This document shows, piece after piece, positions 43,414 through 52,226 of a DNA stretch of 64,000 nucleotides. The notes beneath the pieces were generated by a model that saw only the letters and a program-made list of their open reading frames with translations, searched no databases and was not told the DNA's origin. Every line of letters begins with the position of its first letter. The stretch's first letter is position 1. The stretch is from positions 310,001 through 374,000 of the forward strand of contig CAXXPS010000002.1 of assembly GCA_963669415.2 (NCBI GenBank), in the 5' to 3' direction. The DNA comes from JAWKWH01 sp963669415. Its GTDB lineage: Bacteria; Pseudomonadota; Alphaproteobacteria; Rhizobiales; Rhizobiaceae. The position numbers were made by a program, and so were the translations under genes.

Positions 43414-45341
43414 CTGACAACCGAGCCGATAAAAACCTGGCCGGTAAAGCATTGCCGATGAACGGTATCGGGCGAGTTTCGGAATTCGCCTCATATGGAC
43501 TGGCGCTATTTTTTTCGGCTCTGATCATCTATTCAATCACGCTCGGACTGCTCGACGAGGCCAATACGCGATTTGGCGCTATGGCGTTCGGCATTCTGAT
43601 CGTCCTATCCGCCAAACCGCTAGCCTCATCCATATTCAAAAAGCACGCTGGTATCGGATGGGTGGTTGATCTTGCGCTCATTGCAGCCCTGGTGTGGTCG
43701 GCAATCTGGTTTTTCAGGGTCAAGGAAGAGCTTTGGACCGGCTTTTACGTCGCCACACCGATGAACATGATCGCCGCCGGGCTTGGCTTATTGGTACTTT
43801 TGGAGATGTCGCGCAGGGCGTGGGGCTGGTCACTGGTCATCATGGCTGTGGCATTTGTCGCGTTCGGCTTTGCCGGTCCCTGGCTTCCCGGTCTGCTTGA
43901 GCATTTCGGCATGAACATGCGTAATTTCATGCAAATCGTCTGGTACTCATTTGACGGTGTGTTCGGGCGGACGACCGGCCTTGTTGCCAACAACGTCCTG
44001 ATCTTCCTCATATTCGGCGCCGTGTTGGAGCGTACGGGCGCAGGTGAGAGCCTCATTCACATTTCTACGGTGCTCACGGCGCGGATTCGCGGTGGCGCCG
44101 CCCATGCGGCAATCGTTGCCAGCGCCGTGTTCGGCATGATGAGCGGCAGCGTCGCGGCGAATATCGCCGGAACAGGTGTCTTCACCATTCCGATGATCAA
44201 GCGGCAGGGGTTTTCGGCCAAATTCGCTGCAGCGGTCGAAACGGCGGCGTCATCAGGCGGGCAATTGACCCCGCCGATCATGGCTGCTGCCGTATTTGTC
44301 ATGGCCGACCTGGTCGGCATGCCGTTCGTACTGGTGATAGCGGCCGCCGCTCTGCCCGCCTTGTTTAAATATATCGGGTTGTTTGCGCAGGTTTATACGG
44401 AGGCTATCCGCCTGGATCTTGAAACGATGCCGAAAGATGAAATTCCGGTGCTGACAAGCCGCGATTGGCTTAATTCGTTGCTGGTTTTCCTGCCGATAGC
44501 CGCGCTGATGACCGCGTTCATCATCGGAAAATCACCCGCAATGGCCGGTTTTGTCGGCGTCATAACTGCAATCGGGACCGGTTTTGTCCTTAATCCAGAT
44601 TTTCGCAGAGAACCAAAACGCATAATCGACGCACTGGCTGCGGGTGGCAAATCGGCTGCTGACATCATGGTGGCGGTTGGCGTCATCGGAATCGTGCTTG
44701 GTGTGGTCAACGAGACCGGAATTGCCATCCGCTTTGCGACGGCTATATCCGCCTTCGGCGAAGGATACCTGCTGGTCGCCCTGATCTTGTCGATGCTTGG
44801 AGCATTGATCCTCGGCATGGGCCTGCCAACCCTGCCGGCCTACCTGATCATCGCCATCATGATAGCGCCAGCGATCATCAAGGCAGGTGTACCGCCGCTG
44901 GCTGCGCACATGTTCGTATTGTACTTTGCTGTCTACTCTTCGATTGTACCGCCGATTGCCTATGGCTGCTTCGTGGCCGCGCCTATTGCGGGTGCAAATC
45001 CGTTGGCGACTTCGTTTGTTGCACTGCGCATATCGATCGTCGGCCTGCTGGTGCCGTTTGTGTTCGTCTATTCACCATCGCTGCTGCTGGTTGCAGGAGA
45101 GTTCAGCTATGCCGAGTTGGCCGGCACGATCGTGCGCCTGTTGGCTGCCATCTGGATGTTTGCCACCTCGCTGGGAGGTGCCGACCCGATGACCGGCAAA
45201 CTTGGAACTGCACAACGCGCCCTTCGGTTCATCATCGCGGCCTGCGCCATGATACCGTTATTACCAGTATGGTCAGTGGCGGTCGTCGCGACAATTGCCG
45301 TCGTCTCCATATCGAAATTTCAGAAAACACAAACCGCATAA
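43410..45341 (+). CDS. TRAP transporter fused permease (TAXI type)
   Basis: A 643-residue membrane protein that fuses the small 4-segment and the large 12-segment TRAP permease subunits. Conserved segments include MMSGSVAANIAGTGVFTIPM, AASSGGQLTPPIMAAAVFVM and LGMGLPTLPAYLIIAIMIAP, all typical of the fused DctM-like family. It moves organic substrates into the cell with a sodium or proton gradient. The substrate is unknown; TAXI-type systems carry dicarboxylates, amino acids or related acids. The binding-protein gene follows after 22 bases. Confidence 0.93.
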   Translation: MTDNRADKNLAGKALPMNGIGRVSEFASYGLALFFSALIIYSITLGLLDEANTRFGAMAFGILIVLSAKPLASSIFKKHAGIGWVVDLALIAALVWSAIWFFRVKEELWTGFYVATPMNMIAAGLGLLVLLEMSRRAWGWSLVIMAVAFVAFGFAGPWLPGLLEHFGMNMRNFMQIVWYSFDGVFGRTTGLVANNVLIFLIFGAVLERTGAGESLIHISTVLTARIRGGAAHAAIVASAVFGMMSGSVAANIAGTGVFTIPMIKRQGFSAKFAAAVETAASSGGQLTPPIMAAAVFVMADLVGMPFVLVIAAAALPALFKYIGLFAQVYTEAIRLDLETMPKDEIPVLTSRDWLNSLLVFLPIAALMTAFIIGKSPAMAGFVGVITAIGTGFVLNPDFRREPKRIIDALAAGGKSAADIMVAVGVIGIVLGVVNETGIAIRFATAISAFGEGYLLVALILSMLGALILGMGLPTLPAYLIIAIMIAPAIIKAGVPPLAAHMFVLYFAVYSSIVPPIAYGCFVAAPIAGANPLATSFVALRISIVGLLVPFVFVYSPSLLLVAGEFSYAELAGTIVRLLAAIWMFATSLGGADPMTGKLGTAQRALRFIIAACAMIPLLPVWSVAVVATIAVVSISKFQKTQTA

Positions 45342-45363
45342 AACAATCCACAGGGAGGAAGAA

Positions 45364-46380
45364 ATGAACATTGCAATAAAACCCCTTTCCAGGACGCTGA
45401 TCGCGGGCCTGGCCTTGGCCGGCATTTCCGCCACGGGCGCGCTGGCGGAAGTTTATCGCGTGACATCGATTGCGCCGGGCATGTCACCATTTGTGGTCAA
45501 TACCGCCATTGCAAAGGTTGTGGCAAAGCATGAACCGGATATCGACTTGCAGGTTCGCGCCACCGGTGCGGCAACGAAGCATTTTGTCGATGCCGCCAAT
45601 GGTGAAGTCGATTTCCTGTTCGGATCGCCGACGATCAACTGGCTGCTGGTCAATCACATTGGACCGTACAAGAAATTCACCAATGGCCCGGACCTGGAAA
45701 AGAATGTGACGATGATCTTTTCCTATCAAATCGGTCCTTACCACTACGTCACACGGGCCGATTCAGGGATCGAGAAACTTGAAGACCTGAAGGGCAAGAA
45801 GGTTTTTGTCGGTCCTCCAGGTGGCGCAGCGTCCGGTGTGGTTTTGCGGACTTTGAAAGCAACGGCCGGTCTTGAAGCGACAGATATGGAAGTGCAGCAG
45901 TTTGGTTTTGACGCCGCAATCCAGGCATTTCAGGATGACAAGATCGATGTGATCGTGCTGCCGACCAACGTGCCGAGCCCTTCCATTGAGCAGTTCTCGC
46001 TGACCAAGGAAATCCGTTTGCTCGATGTTCCGATCGAGAAAATGAAAATCCGCAAGGAAATCGGTCAAACGGTAAACGACATTCAGCCCGATGCCTACGG
46101 CGGCAATCAGCTTAATGACGCTACCGTACGCACGCATGGTGCAATTGTGAACTTCTCTGCCGGTGCCCATGTGCCCGAAGAGGTCGTCTACAAGGTCACC
46201 AAAGCGATCTGGGAGAACCTCGGCGAACTGCACGAGACCGCAAAATGGATGCCGAGCACGATCAACAAGGAACATGCGCTCGAGTTGATCGCAGGCCGCC
46301 TGCATCCAGGTGCGGAACGCTACTATCGTGAAGCCGGCTGGACCATTCCGGAGCCCTTTACCTGGGAACCAAAGCAATAA
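45364..46380 (+). CDS. TAXI-family TRAP substrate-binding protein
   Basis: A 338-residue periplasmic protein with a signal peptide ending near residue 28 (TGALA). The TAXI fold is recognised by APGMSPFVVNTAIAKVV, GKKVFVGPPGGAASGVVLRT and the C-terminal HPGAERYYREAGW. It delivers substrate to the fused permease encoded just upstream. GGGAGGAA precedes the ATG at 45364. It ends the MarR-TRAP-TAXI operon; a strong hairpin without a T run follows. Confidence 0.92.
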   Translation: MNIAIKPLSRTLIAGLALAGISATGALAEVYRVTSIAPGMSPFVVNTAIAKVVAKHEPDIDLQVRATGAATKHFVDAANGEVDFLFGSPTINWLLVNHIGPYKKFTNGPDLEKNVTMIFSYQIGPYHYVTRADSGIEKLEDLKGKKVFVGPPGGAASGVVLRTLKATAGLEATDMEVQQFGFDAAIQAFQDDKIDVIVLPTNVPSPSIEQFSLTKEIRLLDVPIEKMKIRKEIGQTVNDIQPDAYGGNQLNDATVRTHGAIVNFSAGAHVPEEVVYKVTKAIWENLGELHETAKWMPSTINKEHALELIAGRLHPGAERYYREAGWTIPEPFTWEPKQ

Positions 46381-46394
46381 TTTGATGTTATAAT

Positions 46395-46422
46395 CCGGGC
46401 GGTGGTGTGTGCCATCGCCCGG
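46395..46422 (+). terminator. GC-rich hairpin after the TAXI gene
   Basis: An 11-bp stem (46395-46405 with 46412-46422, one G-T pair) with a 6-base loop lies 15 bases past the stop codon. There is no T run on either side, so it is either a Rho-assisted or processing hairpin rather than a full intrinsic terminator. The remainder up to 46674 holds no gene I can support. Confidence 0.5.
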
Positions 46423-46674
46423 CAGCTAATCATGAAAAACGAAAACGACCCGTAGCGGAATGACCGGTCGCCTCAACTGTCATCAAAGTTTCGAATCCAA
46501 GCACGAGAACTTCGATCACGCCCTGCTTCCGGTCGCTCATGTCGCGTAGAAGAGCCGACCAACACCTGACCGTATTTATGTACAAACGTGACAATATTTG
46601 CTTACATCAGCAAAGTGGCGATGGGGGTTACTTCGGGGCGTAGACGAACTCAATTTGGTACCGGAGAAGTGACC

Positions 46675-48567
46675 ATGACTGACACCAAAGAAAACGAACT
46701 CTCGTTTGACGAATTCGACGAACAGATCAATCCACGAGAAGAAGAATGCGATTTCGACAGAGTAGTCGAGGCAGCAATTACGAGACGTGGATTTGTTGGT
46801 GGGGCACTTGCCTTTGGCAGCTTTGCGACGCTGGGAAGCCTCGGGGTGCCGACAAAAGCTTCCGCAGCAGAAAATCGTTTTGCATTTTCGCAGATATCTG
46901 CCAACGATCTCGACGCGATCACCGTTCCGGACGGTTACACCGCTGAAATCGTTACACGCTGGGGCGACCCAATGTGGTCAAACGCGCCAGAATTCGACCA
47001 CGCAACCCGCGGCGACGGCGCAAGCCAGGAAACGTCTTTCGGCGACAATATTGACGGCATGGACGTTTATGAAGACGGCGACCACTCGATATTAGTCGTC
47101 AACAACGAATACACCAACCGCAAGATTATCTGGGGCAATCGGCCGGAGGGCAAAGCTGAGACCGACGATGATGTGCTGAAAGGTAAGATGGCCCACGGCG
47201 TCACGGTCGTCGAGATTGCCCGCATCGATGGCAAATGGGGTATTGTAAAGGATAGTCCTTACAATCGCCGGATAACACCTGACACCGAGATGGAGATCAC
47301 AGGACCGGCCGCCGGTCACGACCTGATGAAGACGGCTGCCGATCCGACCGGCACGAAGTGCCTGGGCACGTGGAACAATTGCGGTAATGGTTCTACACCA
47401 TGGGGAACCTATCTGGCGTGCGAGGAAAATTTCAACGGCTATTTCTCCGCTGCCGACGAAGATCACAAGGTTTCACCTGAACTGAAACGCTACAGCGTTT
47501 CGTCAAAAGACTGGGGATACGGTTGGGCCCGGATCGATGACCGGTTTGATGTCTCCAAGAATCCAAACGAGCCCAACCGTTGCGGCTACGTTGTGGAAAT
47601 TGATCCGCGCGATCCAAACTCGACGCCAAAAAAACGTACCGCGCTTGGTCGTTTCAAGCACGAAAACGCTGAATGCGTTGTCAACAATGACGGCCGCATC
47701 GTCGTTTATATGGGCGACGATGAACGTGGCGAGTTTCTCTACCGGTTCGTCTCCGATGGCGTATATGCACCCGGCGCCGACACGAATTCGCTGTTGGAGG
47801 AAGGAAAGCTGTACGCGGCAAAATTCCACGACAGTGGCGCTGGTGAGTGGCTGGAACTTTCTCCCGAAACGTCCGGCATGGCCAGCCAGGCCGAAGTTTG
47901 CATTCATGCGCGCATTGCTGCGTCCACCGTCGGTGCTACCACCATGGACCGTCCCGAATGGGTTGCGTCCAATCCGAATGCCGCGGAGGTCTATTGCTGC
48001 CTGACAAACAACAAGAACCGCGGCATCAAGCCCAACAAGGGTGGCGATCTCACGCCGGTTGGCGGACCCAACCCGCGTGAGGCCAACAACTATGGGCAAA
48101 TCGTTCGCTGGCGGCCCAATGGCGCCGACCATACGGCCGATGGCTTCGCCTGGGACCTGTTTGTCCTGGCAGGCAACCCGACCGTTCATTCCGATGCCAA
48201 TGCGGGGTCGGACAATGTGAATGCGGACAACATGTTCAATTCGCCCGATGGTCTGAAATTCGATTCCAACGGGATATTGTGGATCCAGACCGACGGTAAC
48301 TACTCCAATGCCGACGGCTTCGCCGGGCACGGTAACAACCAGATGCTTGCGGGTGACCCGGTTACCGGAGAGATCAGGCGATTTATGGTGGGTCCCAACG
48401 AATGTGAAATCACCGGCCTGACCTGGAGTTCCGATAAGCGAACCATGTTTGTCGGAATCCAGCACCCGGGAGAACGGGGTAACAGTCACTGGCCGGAAGG
48501 CGGTGATGCAGTTCCCCGCTCTGCTGTGATTGCAGTCCGGCGCGACGATGGCGGTCTGGTAGGATAA
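46675..48567 (+). CDS. phoX: PhoX-family alkaline phosphatase, Tat-exported
   Basis: A 630-residue protein of the DUF839/PhoX family. It has a twin-arginine signal (TRRGFVGGALAFGSFATLG, cleavage near ASAAE) after an acidic leader of about 37 residues. Recognisable segments include NNEYTNRKIIWGNRP, GTYLACEENFNGYF, GRFKHENAECVVNNDGRIVV and the terminal MFVGIQHPGERG. PhoX enzymes use iron and calcium and release phosphate from phosphomonoesters in the periplasm. GGAGAAG lies before ATG 46675; the open frame to 46588 is not part of the protein. It is usually induced by phosphate starvation, but I see no convincing PhoB box upstream. A terminator follows. Confidence 0.9.
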   Translation: MTDTKENELSFDEFDEQINPREEECDFDRVVEAAITRRGFVGGALAFGSFATLGSLGVPTKASAAENRFAFSQISANDLDAITVPDGYTAEIVTRWGDPMWSNAPEFDHATRGDGASQETSFGDNIDGMDVYEDGDHSILVVNNEYTNRKIIWGNRPEGKAETDDDVLKGKMAHGVTVVEIARIDGKWGIVKDSPYNRRITPDTEMEITGPAAGHDLMKTAADPTGTKCLGTWNNCGNGSTPWGTYLACEENFNGYFSAADEDHKVSPELKRYSVSSKDWGYGWARIDDRFDVSKNPNEPNRCGYVVEIDPRDPNSTPKKRTALGRFKHENAECVVNNDGRIVVYMGDDERGEFLYRFVSDGVYAPGADTNSLLEEGKLYAAKFHDSGAGEWLELSPETSGMASQAEVCIHARIAASTVGATTMDRPEWVASNPNAAEVYCCLTNNKNRGIKPNKGGDLTPVGGPNPREANNYGQIVRWRPNGADHTADGFAWDLFVLAGNPTVHSDANAGSDNVNADNMFNSPDGLKFDSNGILWIQTDGNYSNADGFAGHGNNQMLAGDPVTGEIRRFMVGPNECEITGLTWSSDKRTMFVGIQHPGERGNSHWPEGGDAVPRSAVIAVRRDDGGLVG

Positions 48568-48584
48568 TCCGGACCAAAAGATCC

Positions 48585-48620
48585 CGAGCCCGGATAACCA
48601 GCGTTTCCGGGCTCGAATTT
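48585..48620 (+). terminator. Terminator-like hairpin after phoX
   Basis: A perfect 10-bp stem (48585-48594 with 48606-48615), an 11-base loop and AATTT downstream lie 17 bases after the phoX stop. The T run is short, so strength is uncertain. Confidence 0.65.
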
Positions 48621-48622
48621 CT

Positions 48623-48650
48623 CTTGCACTGCACAATATATCGGCTATAA
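48623..48650 (+). promoter_or_regulatory. Probable housekeeping promoter of the rpsF operon
   Basis: CTTGCA (48623-48628) and CTATAA (48645-48650) are separated by 16 bases and resemble the alphaproteobacterial CTTGAC-N17-CTATAT promoter. This would give a leader of about 210 bases before rpsF, enough to contain the hairpin described next. Confidence 0.45.
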
Positions 48651-48774
48651 GCGCGCATCTTCTACCGGTCCCGCCGGGGGTTGAAAGGAGGGATGCACGC
48701 ATCGTTGCGCGCATCTGAAGGCCAAAAGGACTTCTGCCTCCCTTGTCTCCGCTCTCGACCGCTTGACGACGCGC

Positions 48775-48806
48775 CTTTCTTCACCTGCCCATCGGGCACC
48801 GGAAAG
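48775..48806 (+). promoter_or_regulatory. Candidate S6:S18-binding leader RNA
   Basis: A two-part stem-loop: CTTTC/GAAAG (48775-48779 with 48802-48806) and TGCCC/GGGCA (48786-48790 with 48794-48798) with loop ATC. They are separated by an asymmetric internal loop with TTCACC on one side and CCG on the other. The CACCG element on the 3' side is the hallmark I recall for the rpsF leader RNA bound by the S6:S18 pair, which copies their 16S rRNA site. It lies about 60 bases before rpsF. The assignment is from the visible pattern only. Confidence 0.45.
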
Positions 48807-48867
48807 TCGCAGAGGCTTAGCCGCTGGTTCGGTAGGGAATATGAAATGAAGAAAGGCACTTAGCCAA

Positions 48868-49302
48868 ATGGCTCTATACGAACACGTATTTCTGGCACGC
48901 CAGGATCTCTCGTCAGCCCAGGTGGATGAACTTGTCGAACAGTACAAGGGCGTCATCGAGGCTGGAGGCGGTTCTGTCGGCAAGATCGAGAACTGGGGAC
49001 TGAAGTCCCTCACCTACCGTATCAATAAAAACCGCAAGGCCCATTATACCTTGATGGACCTGGATTCGCCTCCCGCTGCTGTGGGTGAAATGGAGCGCCA
49101 GATGCGGTTGTCTGAAGATGTACTCCGCTTCATGACCATCAAGGTTGACGCTCATGAAGAGGGTCCTTCTGCAATGATGCAGAAACGCGAAGAGCGCGGA
49201 CCGCGTGGCGACCGCGGTGATCGCGGACCGAGGCGCGACCGAGACGACCGGCCACCGCGCAAGGAAGAGACCCCAGCCGTTGAAGCAAAGGGAGACGAAT
49301 AA
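48868..49302 (+). CDS. rpsF: 30S ribosomal protein S6
   Basis: A 144-residue S6. It has the ferredoxin-like core (YEHVFLARQDLSSAQVDELV, then GLKSLTYRINKNRKAHYTLM, then SEDVLRFMTIKVD). A long C-terminal extension is rich in Arg, Gly and Asp (GPRGDRGDRGPRRDRDDRPP), common in alphaproteobacteria. S6 binds S18 and 16S rRNA. Its stop overlaps the rpsR start (TAATG). Confidence 0.96.
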   Translation: MALYEHVFLARQDLSSAQVDELVEQYKGVIEAGGGSVGKIENWGLKSLTYRINKNRKAHYTLMDLDSPPAAVGEMERQMRLSEDVLRFMTIKVDAHEEGPSAMMQKREERGPRGDRGDRGPRRDRDDRPPRKEETPAVEAKGDE

Positions 49303-49550
49303 TGGTCGATATCAATCAGATCCCAACGCGCCGGCCATTCCATCGCCGTCGCAAGACCTGTCCGTTCTCCGGCTCAAATGCACCGAAGATCGATTACAAG
49401 GATGTTCGTTTGCTGCAGCGCTACATTTCCGAGCGCGGCAAGATCGTTCCGTCACGCATTACCGCAGTGAGCCAGAAGAAACAGCGCGAATTGGCCAAGG
49501 CTATCAAGCGTGCACGTTTCCTTGGGCTGCTGCCTTATATCGTTAAATAG
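49302..49550 (+). CDS. rpsR: 30S ribosomal protein S18
   Basis: An 82-residue basic protein with the S18 signature KTCPFSGSNAPKIDYKDVRL and the end AIKRARFLGLLPYIVK. It pairs with S6 on the platform of the small subunit. One base overlaps rpsF. A GC-rich hairpin lies directly after the gene, and rplI follows after 205 bases. Confidence 0.97.
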   Translation: MVDINQIPTRRPFHRRRKTCPFSGSNAPKIDYKDVRLLQRYISERGKIVPSRITAVSQKKQRELAKAIKRARFLGLLPYIVK

Positions 49551-49558
49551 AATACTTT

Positions 49559-49580
49559 CGGGCCGCATTTATGCGGCCCG
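49559..49580 (+). other. Strong hairpin between rpsR and rplI
   Basis: Perfect inverted repeat CGGGCCGCA/TGCGGCCCG with loop TTTA, without a T run, nine bases after rpsR. It may stop 3' decay or reduce read-through into rplI. A weaker 6-bp hairpin (49719-49724 with 49729-49734) lies just before the rplI start. Confidence 0.5.
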
Positions 49581-49755
49581 CTTGTCACCGGCAGCGGGCG
49601 CCGGTGATGCATTTCAAGCCCGCAAGTTGGGGTGCAATCGAATGCGCCTCTAACTGCCAGTAAGGCAGGACAGCGACAATGGCGGTTTTGTCCGCAAGCT
49701 TCCTGCCAATTGAATTTTCCGTTCGTTTGAACGGTTGAAGCAAGGAAGCAAAAAT

Positions 49756-50448
49756 ATGGAAGTCATTCTTCTCGAACGCATTGCCCGCCTGGGTCACCTC
49801 GGCGAAACCGTGAAGGTCAAAGACGGCTACGCACGTAACTTTCTACTGCCACAGGGCAAGGCCCTGCGCGCAAACGAAGCCAACCTGGCCAAATTTGAAT
49901 CACAGCGCACCGAATTGGAAGCGCGTAACAACGAACGCAAATCTGCAGCCGAAGGAATTGGTGAAGGACTTGATGGCAAGAGCTTTGTCGCAATTCGTTC
50001 AGCCGGTGAAACCGGCCAGCTCTATGGTTCGGTTTCTACGCGCGACATCGCCGAACTGGTGACCGCAGAAGGTTTTGCGATCAACAAAAATCAGGTCGAG
50101 ATGAAACTGCCGATCAAGACCATCGGCGTTTCGACGGTGGCAATTTCACTCCACCCGGAAGTCGAAGTCTCGATTTCTATCAACGTGGCACGTTCCGCAG
50201 ATGAAGCCGATCGCCAGGCCCGCGGCGAGGACCTGACTTCTGCCGAAGCTATCTACGGCGAAGATATCAACGAGAATGCCAATCCGGAGGAATATTTCGA
50301 TCCGGAAGCGGAATTCGATCTCGACGATGGCGAAGAGGCCAGTGATGACGCAGCCGATGAAGCAGAACCGGCCACTGACGAAGTTGCTTCAGAAGAAGCG
50401 CCAGCCGATGAGGCTGCTTCCGATGAAGATGAGACGAAAAAAGACTGA
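49756..50448 (+). CDS. rplI: 50S ribosomal protein L9 with long acidic tail
   Basis: A 230-residue L9. The normal two-lobed protein spans about 1-150 (MEVILLERIARLGHLGETVK, then GYARNFLLPQGKAL). After it comes a tail of about 75 residues made mostly of Asp, Glu, Ala and Ser (DLDDGEEASDDAADEAEPAT). L9 is usually about 150 residues, and rhizobial forms are often somewhat longer; this tail is long. GGAAG lies before ATG 49756. A perfect terminator follows. Confidence 0.95.
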   Translation: MEVILLERIARLGHLGETVKVKDGYARNFLLPQGKALRANEANLAKFESQRTELEARNNERKSAAEGIGEGLDGKSFVAIRSAGETGQLYGSVSTRDIAELVTAEGFAINKNQVEMKLPIKTIGVSTVAISLHPEVEVSISINVARSADEADRQARGEDLTSAEAIYGEDINENANPEEYFDPEAEFDLDDGEEASDDAADEAEPATDEVASEEAPADEAASDEDETKKD

Positions 50449-50472
50449 TCAATCCGATCGGTGCAAATATTC

Positions 50473-50500
50473 AAAGCCCGGGTATTCCCGGGCTTTTTTA
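50473..50500 (+). terminator. Intrinsic terminator of the ribosomal protein operon
   Basis: A 10-bp perfect stem (50473-50482 with 50487-50496), loop TATT and a run of T. It lies 25 bases after rplI and marks the end of the ribosomal unit and the start of the accessory block. Confidence 0.92.
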
Positions 50501-50556
50501 TTGACGTAATCTGGCATTGCTCCACACTGCCGGTTCATCGTTTAGGAGAACTCCCA

Positions 50557-52163
50557 ATGTCCGCCAAACCCAATGTCATCCTCATTCTCGTCGACGATAT
50601 GGGTTTTTCGGATTTGGGCTTAATGGGCTCCGAGATCAAAACGCCAAATATTGATGGGCTTGCACGAAACGGTGTGCTGCTGTCAGCGATGTATAACTGC
50701 GCACGATGCTGTCCCACCCGCGCATCGCTCCTGACGGGTCTATATCCGCACAGCGCCGGTGTGGGGCATATGGGCGCCGATCTGGGAACGCCGGCCTATC
50801 AGGGCTTTTTGCGAAACGACAGCGCAACCATAGCCGAAGTGCTGCGGGCCGACGGCTATCGCACGCTCATGTCCGGCAAGTGGCATGTCGCCGGTGATTT
50901 CATGGCGCGCGAGGTTGACAGCTGGCGCGTCGGCGATGTCGATCATCCAACCCGCGGCAGCGCGGTTTCGACCGTTTCTACGGGATTGTTGACGGTGTTA
51001 CCAATTTCTTTTCGCCGCATTTCATGTTGGAGGATGACAGCAGGGTCGAGGTATTTCCCGACGATTTCTATTTTACCGACGCTATCACCGACAAGGCGAT
51101 AGGCATGATTGAGGAAGCCGCAGAGGATGACGACCCGTTCTTCCTCTACCTCGCGCACGCTGCGCCGCATTGGCCTTTGCATGCGCACGACGAGGATATC
51201 GCCCGCTATGATGGCTGCTACAACAAGGGATGGGATGCAATCCGCACCGCGCGTCATGAGGAGATGAACGGCCTAGGCATCCTGAAATCCAATTGGGACG
51301 TTTCACCAAGGGACGACCAGGTTCCGGCTTGGCGCGAAATCAAGTTAAATGATTGGGAAGCCAGCAAGATGGCGGCTTACGCAGCGATGGTTGACCGGAT
51401 GGACCAGTCGATCGGCAGGTTGCTGGCTGCCTTGAAGCGCCTGGGACAGTATGACGATACCTTGATCCTGTTCTTGTCAGACAATGGCGGATGTGCGGAG
51501 TTCATGGCCGAGGATGGCTGGGCAAAGTTCTTTCTCGACAAGACCCATGATGGACGACAAATCACCATGGGCAATATACCGAACCTGAGGCCCGGCTCAG
51601 CGACTACCTATCAAAGCTACGACAAGCCTTGGGCCAACGTTTCCAATGCACCTTTTCGCTTATTCAAGCACTATGTCCACGAAGGCGGGATTTCCACGCC
51701 CCTGATTGCGCATTGGCCGAAGCGGATCTCCGGCGGTCAGGTGGCGCATGAGCCCTGTCATGTTGTGGATGTACTTCCGACCATTCTGTCAGCAACCGGT
51801 GCGCCATATCTCAAAGAACTGGGTGGGCACGCAATTCAGCCACTACAGGGAGAATCGTTCCTCGACCTGATCACGGGCAAGCATTGGTCGCGCGAACAGC
51901 CGATCTTTTTCGAACACGAGGGCAATTGCGCGGTTCGCGATGGCCAGTTCAAACTGGTGAAAAAGTACGGTCATGACTGGGAACTGTACGATATGGACGC
52001 CGACCGCACAGAACTGAATGATCTGGCTGGAACAAATCAGCCGATCGAAAAGACAATGCTGGGCGCTTATGGCGATTGGGTGGATAAAACCGGTGTGATG
52101 GACTGGGATGTCGCCCTGCCCCGTCTGCTCAAAGCTTGGGACATGGATAACCCGGAAGGCTGA
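50557..52163 (+). pseudogene. Arylsulfatase, frameshifted
   Basis: Two overlapping frames together encode one sulfatase of 535 residues. The first (from ATG 50557, after TAGGAGAA) gives NVILILVDDMGFSDLGLMGS and the formylglycine motif CCPTR in NCARCCPTRASLLTG. It loses homology near 50950. The correct sequence continues in another frame (RGFDRFYGIVDGVTNFFSPH, readable from 50952) to the stop at 52163, with LFLSDNGG and LFKHYVHEGGISTPL. One extra C in the ACCC run at 50950-50953 would restore a single frame. Either the gene is inactivated by a one-base deletion or the base was lost in sequencing. Sulfatases of this type hydrolyse sulfate esters and need a formylglycine-generating enzyme, which is not encoded here. 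Confidence 0.85.
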
Positions 52164-52206
52164 TAGTCGCGACAGTAGGTTCGGATATCAGTTGACTCTG
52201 CCATAA

Positions 52207-52226
52207 ATAACTATAAAACTAGTTAT
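52207..52226. promoter_or_regulatory. Palindromic operator candidate abutting the ArsR-family start codon
   Basis: ATAACTA (52207-52213) and TAGTTAT (52220-52226) form a perfect 7-bp inverted repeat with a 6-base A+T-rich centre. It ends on the base before the ATG. A TTGACT hexamer lies at 52192-52197. This is the form and position expected for an ArsR-family autoregulatory operator overlapping the promoter. Confidence 0.6.

Noticed and set aside
46470..46500. Possible PhoB box upstream of phoX (CTGTCAT followed by CAAAGTTTCG)
   Set aside because: Only the first half matches the 7-base repeat well; the second half matches at three of seven bases, and it is about 190 bases from the start codon.
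49719..49734. Short hairpin CCGTTC-GTTT-GAACGG before rplI as an L9 autoregulatory RNA
   Set aside because: Six pairs with no known L9 leader class to match; it is noted with the nearby hairpin but not called as a regulator.
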